Shown here: positions 39,333 through 47,049 of the stretch, piece by piece
Position numbering within the stretch: the first letter of the stretch is position 1
Layout of the letters: every line of letters begins with the position of its first letter
NCBI GenBank assembly: GCA_019636655.1
Contig: JAHBXB010000002.1
Coordinates: 384,537 to 448,536, forward strand
Direction of reading: 5' to 3'
Length of the DNA: 64,000 nucleotides
Origin: Phycisphaeraceae bacterium
GTDB taxonomy: Bacteria > Planctomycetota > Phycisphaerae > Phycisphaerales > UBA1924
Program-made: the position numbers and the translations under genes
The notes under the pieces: model-generated
Told to the model about the DNA's origin: nothing
Database searches by the model: none
What the model saw: only the letters and a program-made list of their open reading frames with translations

Positions 39333-39459
39333 GTCGCGACGGTAGACGGCCGGGCCCGGTGCACGGGTGTGGACGTGAACCTGGTCAGGGCTTGACCGCA
39401 GCAGCCATAAGCGCTCCGTGCCCGGTGCTGCCGGTGTCCTGGCCGTCTACCGTCGCGAC
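39333..39459 (+). ncRNA. ffs: Signal recognition particle RNA (small bacterial type)
   Basis: The two ends form a perfect 19-bp inverted repeat (GTCGCGACGGTAGACGGCC at 39333-39351 with its complement at 39441-39459), and inner segments also pair partly (CCGGTGCACG with CGTGCCCGG). The apex holds the conserved SRP domain IV: GGTCAGG at 39383-39389 and AGCAGCC at 39400-39406, flanked by CCT and ATAAGCG. This is the Ffh M-domain binding site. The 10 nt between them (GCTTGACCGC) replace the usual sequence containing a GGAA tetraloop. Length about 127-150 nt, allowing extra pairing outside the core. It is needed for co-translational targeting with Ffh and FtsY. Confidence 0.88.
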
Positions 39460-39497
39460 CGCCGGCGGCGCGGGGAGTCGGCAGGGCGGGCACGCAC

Positions 39498-40907
39498 TCA
39501 TCGAGTAACGCGGGCGGGGGTCGGGCTGGCGGCGGGCGGGGACTGGGTCGAGGCGGTCTCCGGCGAGCCCAACACCGGCCGGTATTTCTCGCGGTACTTC
39601 TTCTCGAGTTCGGTCTGCTTGTTGGTGAGGTCGATGTCGCGTCCGGCGATGAAGGCCCGCTTCACGTTCGTGGCGACCTCGAGGATGTCTCCGTCGGCAA
39701 GGAAGAGGGTCGCTTCCTTTCCCTTGGCGAGGGTGCCGAGGCGGTCCGAGACGCCGAGGATCTCGGCCGCGCTTCGGGTGATGGCCTTCAGGGCGGCCTG
39801 GCTAGAGAGGGCGCCGCCGCTGTAGGCGACGGCAATGGCCGCGGCGTAGGGGAGGTTGCGCTCGTGGGCCGTGTCGTCGCCCCCGGCGAGGGACCAGAGG
39901 ATGCCGGCCTGTTCGAGCCGGGCGGGGAGGGTGAAAGCGTCGTCGTAGGGGCTGTCGTCTCGCTTGGGGAAGCGGAAGGTGCCCGTGACGATGACGGGGA
40001 CGGCGTGGCGTTTGAGTAGTTCGGCGCACATCGGGGCGTCGCGGCCGCCGATGATGACGCACTTGAGCGAGTTTCGCGCGGCGAAGGCGACCGCGGCGAC
40101 GATCTGGTCGTAGTCGTTCGCCTCGATATAGACCCGCTTCTGGGCGGGGCCCGCTGCGGGGAGGGCAGGGAGCATGGCGTCCCAGCGGATATCGACGGGG
40201 AGCGAGGAGTCCGCCGCGCGGGCGACGCCGTAGGCGCGGGCCTGGGAGAAGGCCGAGTCGATCGCATCGACGTTTCGGCGGATGTCCTTGGCCTGGTCGT
40301 CGTCGGACTTGTCCATCCATGGAGCTCGGACCGACCGCATGTAGGGCCATGCGACGACGACGCCGATGTCCTTCTCCACGGTCATGTCCTCGGGGGTCCA
40401 CCCCTCGAGTCGGATGACGCCGGCGCGGCCGGGGATGACGCCGCCGGTGGGAAAGACGCCGGCGGCGAGGACGCCGTTGGATCGGGTGACTGGGAGAAGG
40501 GTGGAGTCCGGATTCACCGAGAGAACGGCGCAGGCCTCGGGGGAGACCGAGCCGGCCTCGGAGAGATCGTTGGAGGCTCGCACCGACTGGATCTCGGTGA
40601 GGCCGAGCTGGGTGTACGGGCTGACCAGGCCGGGGAACGCGTGCAGGCCGGAGGCGTCGATGACGCGGACGTTCGCCGCGAACCGCGGCTCGCCCTCGCC
40701 AACGTCGGCGATGACGCCGCGGTCGAAGAGGATCCAGCCATTACCGGCGTTGCCAACGATGGGACCGTCGCCTGGGTGAACGACGGCGTTGATGATGGCG
40801 ATGGGCTCGGCCTGGGGCGGGGCTCGCCGGGTGAGGTCCTGGGCGTGCGCGGACGCGGCGACGAAGAGGGCAACGAGTCCGGCGAGGAAGTGTCGGGGGT
40901 GGTTCAC
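39498..40907 (-). CDS. Amidohydrolase-family exported protein, degenerate metal site
   Basis: 469 aa. GTG start at 40907 overlaps the stop of the upstream 1109-aa gene (GTGA). A signal peptide ends at SAHAQ. The fold is that of an imidazolonepropionase/dihydroorotase-like amidohydrolase (LHAFPGLVSPYTQLG in place of PGLIDAHxHLG; GVLAAGVFPTGGVIPGRAGVIRLEG; KAITRSAAEILGVSDRLGTLAKGKEATLFLADGD). The N-terminal HxH metal motif is replaced by SPYTQ, so the metal site is probably incomplete. A structural or binding role, or pairing with the catalytic half of the neighbouring protein, is more likely than independent catalysis. Confidence 0.85.
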   Translation of the reverse strand: MNHPRHFLAGLVALFVAASAHAQDLTRRAPPQAEPIAIINAVVHPGDGPIVGNAGNGWILFDRGVIADVGEGEPRFAANVRVIDASGLHAFPGLVSPYTQLGLTEIQSVRASNDLSEAGSVSPEACAVLSVNPDSTLLPVTRSNGVLAAGVFPTGGVIPGRAGVIRLEGWTPEDMTVEKDIGVVVAWPYMRSVRAPWMDKSDDDQAKDIRRNVDAIDSAFSQARAYGVARAADSSLPVDIRWDAMLPALPAAGPAQKRVYIEANDYDQIVAAVAFAARNSLKCVIIGGRDAPMCAELLKRHAVPVIVTGTFRFPKRDDSPYDDAFTLPARLEQAGILWSLAGGDDTAHERNLPYAAAIAVAYSGGALSSQAALKAITRSAAEILGVSDRLGTLAKGKEATLFLADGDILEVATNVKRAFIAGRDIDLTNKQTELEKKYREKYRPVLGSPETASTQSPPAASPTPARVTR

Positions 40908-43900
40908 CGGAGGGCTCCTTCGCTGGTCATGAGTTCACCGCAATCGCCGCAGCGGGCGGATTCGGGGTCGATGCCGCGCCGGAGCATGTCGAGGTAGAGC
41001 TCGCGGCGCTGATCCTGGGAGCGGCGGAGCATCTCCATAAGGAGCGGGGAACGGCCGGATCGGGCGGCGACATCGCTCGGAACCGGGGCGTCGGCCGGTG
41101 CGGCGTCGGGTTTGTCCTTGGAGTCGGGCTTGTCGGCGGCGGGCTTTTTCTTCTTCGGCGCCTGGGCGAGGGCTTTCTGGACGAGGCGCTGCCGTTCGGC
41201 GGCGTCCCGCTCGCGGAGCCTGCGGTCGAGTGAGAGCGAGAAGAGCTCGCGGCCATCGACCCAGGTGGCTTCGCAGCGCGACAACGACGAGAGCGGGTTG
41301 CCGGACCAGATGGCCAGGTCGGCGTCCTTGCCGGGCTCCAGGGAGCCGACACGGTCGTCGATCATGAGCTGTTTCGCGGGGTTGATCGTGATGAAGGCGA
41401 GGGCCTGCTCGGGGCTGAGGCGGCCGTACTTGATGGCCTTGGCGGCTTCAACATTGAGCCGGCGAGCGAGTTCATCGGAATCGGAGTTGTACGAGACGAT
41501 GACGCCGGCGTCGTGCATGATCGGGCCGGCGGCGGGGATCGCGTCCTGCACCTCGACTTTGTACGCCCACCAGTCGGCGAAGAGCGAGGCGCCGATCGCG
41601 GACTCGCGGACCGCGTCGGCGACCTTGTAGCCCTCGAGGTTGTGCTGGTAGGTGCCGAGGCGGAAGCCGAACTCGGCGGCGAGCCGGGCGAGCATGAGGA
41701 TCTCGTCCTGGCGGTAAGAGTGGCAGTGCACCAGGCGCCGGCCCTGGAGGATCTCGGCAAGGGCCTCGAGTTCCAGATCGCGGTGGAACGCGGCCGCGCC
41801 GTTCGCGGCGGCGGCCTGCCGGGCGTACTCGCGGGCGACGGTGAATCGGTCGCGGATAATCGCCTCGACGCCCATTCGCGACTTGGGGTAGCGGGTGGTG
41901 GCGCGATCCGAGTTGGACTGCTTGACGTTCTCACCGAGGGCGAACTTGATGCCGGGGGTAGCCCCCTCGAAGTGCATCTGATCCGGGGAGGAGACGCCCC
42001 AGCGGATCTTGTTCACGCAGTTCTGCCCGCCGATCGGGTTGGCGGAGCCGTGGAGGTTGTTGACGGTGGTAACGCCGCCGGCGAGCTGGCGGTACCAGTT
42101 GATCGAATCGGGGTTCGTGATGTCTTGGACGCGGACCTCGGCGGTGACCGCCTGTCCGGCCTCGTTGGTGCCGCCGGAGAGACCGGTGTGGGAGTGGCAG
42201 TCGATGATGCCGGGTGTGATGTGACGCCCGGCAAGGTCGATCCGCTCGGGGTCGGATGTGAGCCGCACGGTGGAGAGGAATCGCTGAAGGCCGGCGTCGT
42301 CGCCGACGTAGAGGATCTTGCCGCCTGAGATCAGCACCGCGCCGTTGGGGATGATGCCAAGTGAGCCGGACGTCCAGATGGTCGCGTTGGTAAAGAGCAC
42401 CATCCGCTGCGGCGACGGCTGATCGAGGCCGCAGGCGCCGAAGGGGAGGACCAGGGCATCGGGAACGGTGGATGCCGGGGTATCGTCGTCTTCGGTCTTG
42501 TCAGCGTCGGGCTTGTTGCCGCTTGCGTCGGCGGCCGGTGCGGGCTGAGGGACGGCCGACCAGGTGAAGGGCTCGCCGTCGGCACGGAGGCCTTCGCCGC
42601 GGATCGAGGGGTTTGAATCGGCTTGACGCTCCAGCAGGCCAGTGATCGTGAAGACACCGGGCGCTCCGAAGGGCTCGTGGTCGAAGACGAAACTGATGCG
42701 GCCTTCGCCGCCGGCGTCGTCGTCGGTCTTGACGTCGCGTGCCTTGACCTTGACGTCCTTCTCGCCGTCGACGGACTTGACCAGTTCGAGCGAGCCGTCC
42801 TTGTCGATGTTCCAGGCGATGCGACCGGGCGTCTTGGGGCCGGGCTCGAGGATGACCGCCCAGGATCCCTCGAAGGGCGAGGGCCTTGGGGTGATCTCGT
42901 GCCGGCGGCCGTCGATCCAGACCTCGTGGAGCTTGGTCTTCTTGTCAAAGAGCGGCCCGTCGGCGACGACGAGATTCGCGGCCTTGCCGGGTTCGATGGT
43001 GCCCATGCGTGAGTCCACGCCGAGAAGGCGAGCGGGCGTGGTCGTGAGCATCGCGAGGGCGTCGTCCTCGGTCAGGCCATCCCTAATGGCTGTGCGGAGA
43101 TTCTCGGGGAACTTGCCGCGTCCGCCTCGCTTGTCGGGGACCTTGCTGGTCGTCAGGGCGATCGGGAGCCCCGCGGCGGCGAGCCGGCGAGGGTTGGTCG
43201 GCGCCTGCTCCCAGGTCATGAGGTCGCGGAGCGAGACCTCATCGGCGGCGCCAATGGAGGAGACCTTGGGGGCTTCGGGGTACAGCAGGGGCAAGATGAT
43301 GGCGGGATTGGCCTCGGTGATCGCGGCGAGGCGGCGGAACTCGGTGCCGGAGCCAGCGATGATCAGCGGACGGTTGAACTCGGAGGCCACCTTGGCGGCG
43401 CGGAGGACCTGGAGTTCGTTGTCGACATCGAAGAGCAGGGGCGGCGCAGCATCGCCGGGGGCGATGGCAAGGAGACAGGAGGGCGCCTGGTCTCCCGCGG
43501 CGGTCCGATCGGTGGGTGAGATGGCGGCGAACCAGTCCGCGTCGATAAGCGTCTGACGGAGGAGGGCGATGGCGCCCATCTCGGAATCTGGGTAGCCGGT
43601 CCAGCGCGCGACGTCCCGCTCGCCAGAGCCGCGGGTGGTGTCGAACGAAACGGCCTGGAAGACGCGGTCGCGGTAGACGGGCGGCCGGGCCAGGCTTGGA
43701 TCGGCGGCGGGCTCGGCCAGAGAGACGACGGCGCCACAGCCGCGGATGTTGCCGTCCTTGGGGGAGATGGCGGCGGCGGTGAAGCCGATGTCGCGGAGTT
43801 GCTTGGCGGTCTTGGCGTCCAGTCCGGCGCCGTCGAGCGCTGACCGCTGGGGGGTCACGCGCGGGCTCCAGTGGAGACCGGGTGAGCGGGGATCGGGCGG

Positions 43901-44233
43901 CGGCGCATCGACCTCGACGAAGGCGTCGATCAGGCCGGCGTAGATGTGGGTGCCCGTGGCGTCTCGCGCGGCGGCACCGGCAGGAGCGCCCGGGGCCGCT
44001 TCATCCGGCCCGGCGCGGAGCACGTCGGTAATGACGCCGTCGCGGAAGACGACGGTGGCGTGTTCGATGGCCTCACCGGGGCGGGGGTGGACGGTGGCAT
44101 TGACCAGAGCGGTCCACCCGGGCTGGATCTGGCGCGGTCCGTTGGCAGGTGGAAGCAACTGCGTGCCGGGCTGCAGGCCGAGGCACGCAACGCTGGCCGC
44201 GAGCAGGGCGGCGCCTGGGAAGGAAAATGGCAT
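40904..44233 (-). CDS. Exported double amidohydrolase protein
   Basis: 1109 aa. Signal peptide ends near ACLGL. It contains two amidohydrolase modules. Module 1 (about 40-460) has TALVNATVHPRPGEAI and GVDSRMGTIEPGKAANLVVADGPLF but the HxH motif is degenerate (AGLIDAFVEVD). Residues about 460-600 form a beta-rich linker (WAVILEPGPKTPGRIAWNIDKDG). Module 2 (about 615-1010) has all metal residues: HITPGIIDCHSHTGLS, RLVHCHSYRQDEIL, TYQHNLEGYK and SYNSDSDELARR, plus SLEPGKDADLAIW. The C-terminal 80 residues are Lys/Ala-rich and end with a C-x2-C segment (RCGDCGEL). The substrate cannot be inferred. The gene overlaps the degenerate amidohydrolase gene by 4 bp. Confidence 0.9.
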   Translation of the reverse strand: MPFSFPGAALLAASVACLGLQPGTQLLPPANGPRQIQPGWTALVNATVHPRPGEAIEHATVVFRDGVITDVLRAGPDEAAPGAPAGAAARDATGTHIYAGLIDAFVEVDAPPPDPRSPGLHWSPRVTPQRSALDGAGLDAKTAKQLRDIGFTAAAISPKDGNIRGCGAVVSLAEPAADPSLARPPVYRDRVFQAVSFDTTRGSGERDVARWTGYPDSEMGAIALLRQTLIDADWFAAISPTDRTAAGDQAPSCLLAIAPGDAAPPLLFDVDNELQVLRAAKVASEFNRPLIIAGSGTEFRRLAAITEANPAIILPLLYPEAPKVSSIGAADEVSLRDLMTWEQAPTNPRRLAAAGLPIALTTSKVPDKRGGRGKFPENLRTAIRDGLTEDDALAMLTTTPARLLGVDSRMGTIEPGKAANLVVADGPLFDKKTKLHEVWIDGRRHEITPRPSPFEGSWAVILEPGPKTPGRIAWNIDKDGSLELVKSVDGEKDVKVKARDVKTDDDAGGEGRISFVFDHEPFGAPGVFTITGLLERQADSNPSIRGEGLRADGEPFTWSAVPQPAPAADASGNKPDADKTEDDDTPASTVPDALVLPFGACGLDQPSPQRMVLFTNATIWTSGSLGIIPNGAVLISGGKILYVGDDAGLQRFLSTVRLTSDPERIDLAGRHITPGIIDCHSHTGLSGGTNEAGQAVTAEVRVQDITNPDSINWYRQLAGGVTTVNNLHGSANPIGGQNCVNKIRWGVSSPDQMHFEGATPGIKFALGENVKQSNSDRATTRYPKSRMGVEAIIRDRFTVAREYARQAAAANGAAAFHRDLELEALAEILQGRRLVHCHSYRQDEILMLARLAAEFGFRLGTYQHNLEGYKVADAVRESAIGASLFADWWAYKVEVQDAIPAAGPIMHDAGVIVSYNSDSDELARRLNVEAAKAIKYGRLSPEQALAFITINPAKQLMIDDRVGSLEPGKDADLAIWSGNPLSSLSRCEATWVDGRELFSLSLDRRLRERDAAERQRLVQKALAQAPKKKKPAADKPDSKDKPDAAPADAPVPSDVAARSGRSPLLMEMLRRSQDQRRELYLDMLRRGIDPESARCGDCGELMTSEGALR

Positions 44234-44286
44234 AGCACAGGGTACGTATTTCCAGGCTCGGATGATGCCGGAATGGGGAAGGCGGG

Positions 44287-44859
44287 CTAGGAGAGGGGGA
44301 AGGCCGCGATCTCGCGGTGTTCGGCCCCCGAGGGGAGCAGGACACTGCGCATCAGGCGAATCCGGTCGATGGCGAACGGGGGCTCAACGAGGGGGTGGTC
44401 GAGCGAAGAACGAACCGGGCGCTCGCCGACCGGGTGATTGAACCGGCACAGGGTCAGGTGAGGGAGGAAACGGTCGGCCGGTCGCGGGCGGGGATTCCGG
44501 AGGAGCCGCGAGGTCAGGCGGGTGACCAGTTCAAGGAGCGGCGGCGGGGCGTCGGTCTCGACGGCGGCCAGCCGGTGCGGCTGCCCTTGGGGGAGGGTGA
44601 TGAGCCTGCGCGGGGCGAGAGAAAACGGTGGGAGCCCGGAGCAGGATCGTTCGACGGACTCCGTGACACCAGCGACATGTCGCTTGCTGACGCTGCCGAG
44701 AAAGGCGAGCGTGAGGTGAACCTGCTCGGGCGGGGTGCGGCGGTGGGCCGGGAGCGAGGCGGCGATTGTCGGAGCGGCGAGGGCGGCGAGGAGCGATCGG
44801 GCCGCCTCGGGGGGCGGATAGACGGCGACAAAGAGACGTAGAGAATCAGAGCCGGGCAT
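44287..44859 (-). CDS. thpR: RNA 2',3'-cyclic phosphodiesterase
   Basis: 190 aa, 2H phosphoesterase family (LigT/ThpR). The two H-x-T-x motifs are visible: HLTLAF (about 47) and HLTLCRF (about 135). N-terminus LRLFVAVYPPPEAARSLLAAL is typical. GAGGTGA upstream gives a strong ribosome site. The enzyme hydrolyses 2',3'-cyclic phosphate ends of RNA. It is divergent from the universal stress protein gene and follows the amidohydrolase cluster on the opposite side. Confidence 0.93.
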   Translation of the reverse strand: MPGSDSLRLFVAVYPPPEAARSLLAALAAPTIAASLPAHRRTPPEQVHLTLAFLGSVSKRHVAGVTESVERSCSGLPPFSLAPRRLITLPQGQPHRLAAVETDAPPPLLELVTRLTSRLLRNPRPRPADRFLPHLTLCRFNHPVGERPVRSSLDHPLVEPPFAIDRIRLMRSVLLPSGAEHREIAAFPLS

Positions 44860-44904
44860 CGGTCACCTCGCCGACCGAGAGGGGCGGGGGCTTGTGGGTC
44901 CGGT

Positions 44905-44910
44905 TAGACT
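44905..44910 (+). promoter_or_regulatory. -10-like TAGACT upstream of universal stress protein gene
   Basis: TAGACT lies 26 nt before the ATG at 44937, which also has a GGGAG ribosome site, so this would be a normal leadered transcript of about 20 nt. Confidence 0.4.
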
Positions 44911-44936
44911 GCAGGGGAAACGCAGGGAGCCGCGCC

Positions 44937-45824
44937 ATGATCACACGCATCATTGTTGCCTATGACGGGTCGGAACCGTCGCGAGCGGCGTTCACCTCCG
45001 CACTGGGGCTGGCGCAGGGGCTGGGGACGAGGATGCTGGCGGTGCACCTGATCGAGCCGACAATCGGCGCGATGCTCGCCGCGTGCCCGGATGTGGGGCT
45101 TGACCCGATGATCCCGGCGATGCCGCTGCCACCGATGATTATGGTGACCGAGGAGAGCGACATCCGGGAGGCGCAGGCTCAGATGGAGCCGCTGGCCAAG
45201 GCGGCCGCGGCGGCGGGGGTTGCATTCGAGTCGAAGGTCGAGCAGGGGACGGTGGAGGATTGGCTGCTGCGAACGGCGACCGTGAGCGACCTGATGGTGG
45301 TCGGGATGAAGGGACGATTCGCGCGAAGCGGGGTGGGCTCGACGACGCGGGCGCTGGTGACCAACGCCTCGTGCCCGGTGATGGTGCACCGGGGTGAGGG
45401 TGCGACGCCAAAGCGGTTGCTTGGGGTGTTCGACGGGACACCACGCGCGGAATCAGCGGTGGGGCTGACGAGGTCTCTGGCGGCGAAGACCGGGTGGCCG
45501 ACGACGATCCTGGCCGCAGCGCGCGGGAAGGCTTCGCTCGAGGAGAACGTGGCCAGGGCGACGGCCTTGGCGGGCACGCTTCCGGTTGAAGGGCTTCCGG
45601 GGGGGTCCGATGCGGGTTCGCCGGGTTCGGCGGTGCACGAATCGGCGGCGATTCAGGAGGCGGTCAGCGCGAAGGGGGGCGGGTACCTGGTGGCGGGGGC
45701 GTACGCGAACTCGGTCTTCCGCGACCTGTTTCTGCGCAACCCGACGAGCGAACTGCTCTCGGCGCAGGCCGCGGGCGGTCCCGTGATCCTGGTGCACGCG
45801 GACGTTGTGACCGCGTCAGCGTGA
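44937..45824 (+). CDS. Universal stress protein with two UspA modules
   Basis: 295 aa. First UspA domain (1-140): RIIVAYDGSEPSRAAFTSALGLA, and the nucleotide-binding tail VVGMKGRFARSGVGSTTRALVTNASCPVMVHR. The glycine motif is shortened (GxxG-x7-GS in place of x9). A second, diverged UspA half (about 155-290: RLLGVFDGTPRAESAVGLTRSLAAKTGWPTTILAAARG, GGYLVAGAYANSVFRDLFLRNPTSELL) follows. ATP binding is plausible only in the first half. GGGAG precedes the start. The 3' end overlaps the convergent glycosyltransferase gene by 9 bp. Confidence 0.85.
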   Translation: MITRIIVAYDGSEPSRAAFTSALGLAQGLGTRMLAVHLIEPTIGAMLAACPDVGLDPMIPAMPLPPMIMVTEESDIREAQAQMEPLAKAAAAAGVAFESKVEQGTVEDWLLRTATVSDLMVVGMKGRFARSGVGSTTRALVTNASCPVMVHRGEGATPKRLLGVFDGTPRAESAVGLTRSLAAKTGWPTTILAAARGKASLEENVARATALAGTLPVEGLPGGSDAGSPGSAVHESAAIQEAVSAKGGGYLVAGAYANSVFRDLFLRNPTSELLSAQAAGGPVILVHADVVTASA

Positions 45825-46883
45825 GGGCGTTGGGGCGGACTGAAGTTGGGACAGGGCGAGGGCGAGGACCTCGTCGACGTGCAGCCGCTCCATCAGGGCG
45901 CGGCCGACGGCTTCGTTCTTGTGATCGAGCCGGTCGGCGGGTGTAACGTGCTGAATAACGGCGTCGGCACGGCGGTAGGGCCCGACAAGGTCCGCACGCG
46001 TGGGGCCGAAAAGGCCGACCAGTGGGCGGTCGAATCCAACGGCCATGTGCAGTGCCGCGGAGTCGTTGGCGATAACGAGCGCGGAACGCTCGATGAGCGC
46101 CATGAGGCCGCCGACCGATGTGGCGCCGATCCGGTCGACGAGGCGCCGGTCGTTGGCCGCCAGATCGAGGAGCGGGCCGCACTGGTCACGCTCGGACGAG
46201 GAGCCCACAAGGACCACGGCGTCGATCCCCCCGCCGGGGTGGTCGAGGAGCGCGGAGGAAACTCGGGCGAAGCGCTCGGCGGGCCAGCGCTTGCCTGGCC
46301 AGCGGGAAGTCGGGGCAAGAAGGGCGAAGCGGGCGTTGGCGAGACGGGGATCGGCCGCGAGCGCATCGCGATCGGCGGGCGGCGCATGGAGCCGCAGGTC
46401 GGGGATGATCCGGGCGCCCGCCGCGTCCGCGAGGGCGAGCATGCGGTCGACCGCATGGTGATCGCGCGGGGCGCTGACGCGCTGGGTGTAGGCGAGCCAG
46501 GCGCCCTCGGGGGCCTCGGCGTATCCCAGACGCCTTGGGGCGCCGGTGGCCCATGCGAAGGCGCCGCTGCGGGCGAGGCCCTGGCAGTCGAGGACGAGGT
46601 CGTACCGGGCGCGGCGCAGGTTGCGAAGCCACGCGGCGAGTTCGACGCCGGGGCGGCCCCGCCACCAGTCGCCGAATCGGCGGCGGGGGAAGGGAATGAC
46701 GGACGAGAGATCGGGATGGGCGGCGATGGCGGGGGCGAAGGTGTCCTGGACGAGCCAATCGATCGCCGCGTCGGGGAATGCCCGGCGGAGGCTGACCAGG
46801 ACGGGGACCGACCGGCAGACGTCGCCCAGGGCGCTGGGTCGGATGATCAGGATCTTGCCCGGCGAATCGGCGGCGGTGCTCAT
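45816..46883 (-). CDS. Glycosyltransferase family 9 (heptosyltransferase-like)
   Basis: 355 aa. N-terminal half begins ILIIRPSALGDVCRSVPVLVSLRRAFPDAAIDWLV, the GT9 start. The C-terminal half carries PTSRWPGKRWPAERFARV and LVIANDSAALHMAVGFDRPLVGLFGPT, the sugar-nucleotide binding region. GT9 enzymes add heptose or related sugars to lipopolysaccharide cores. The gene has no visible ribosome site; TATCAT ends 11 nt upstream, giving a predicted leader of a few nt. Other LPS genes are not in the window. Confidence 0.9.
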   Translation of the reverse strand: MSTAADSPGKILIIRPSALGDVCRSVPVLVSLRRAFPDAAIDWLVQDTFAPAIAAHPDLSSVIPFPRRRFGDWWRGRPGVELAAWLRNLRRARYDLVLDCQGLARSGAFAWATGAPRRLGYAEAPEGAWLAYTQRVSAPRDHHAVDRMLALADAAGARIIPDLRLHAPPADRDALAADPRLANARFALLAPTSRWPGKRWPAERFARVSSALLDHPGGGIDAVVLVGSSSERDQCGPLLDLAANDRRLVDRIGATSVGGLMALIERSALVIANDSAALHMAVGFDRPLVGLFGPTRADLVGPYRRADAVIQHVTPADRLDHKNEAVGRALMERLHVDEVLALALSQLQSAPTPSR

Positions 46884-47049
46884 CGGCGATGGGCATGATA
46901 GGGGAACCGTCAATTCGTCCGGCCCGGGGCGCATGAAATTGCGCGGATGGATTCCCCACACAGGCTTCTGTCTGTACCATCGTACAGGTTGCTTTCGTGA
47001 GTGACTGAGACCGAACGGGGCGGCGGGGGATTCTGGTGGGAGCCCTCGA

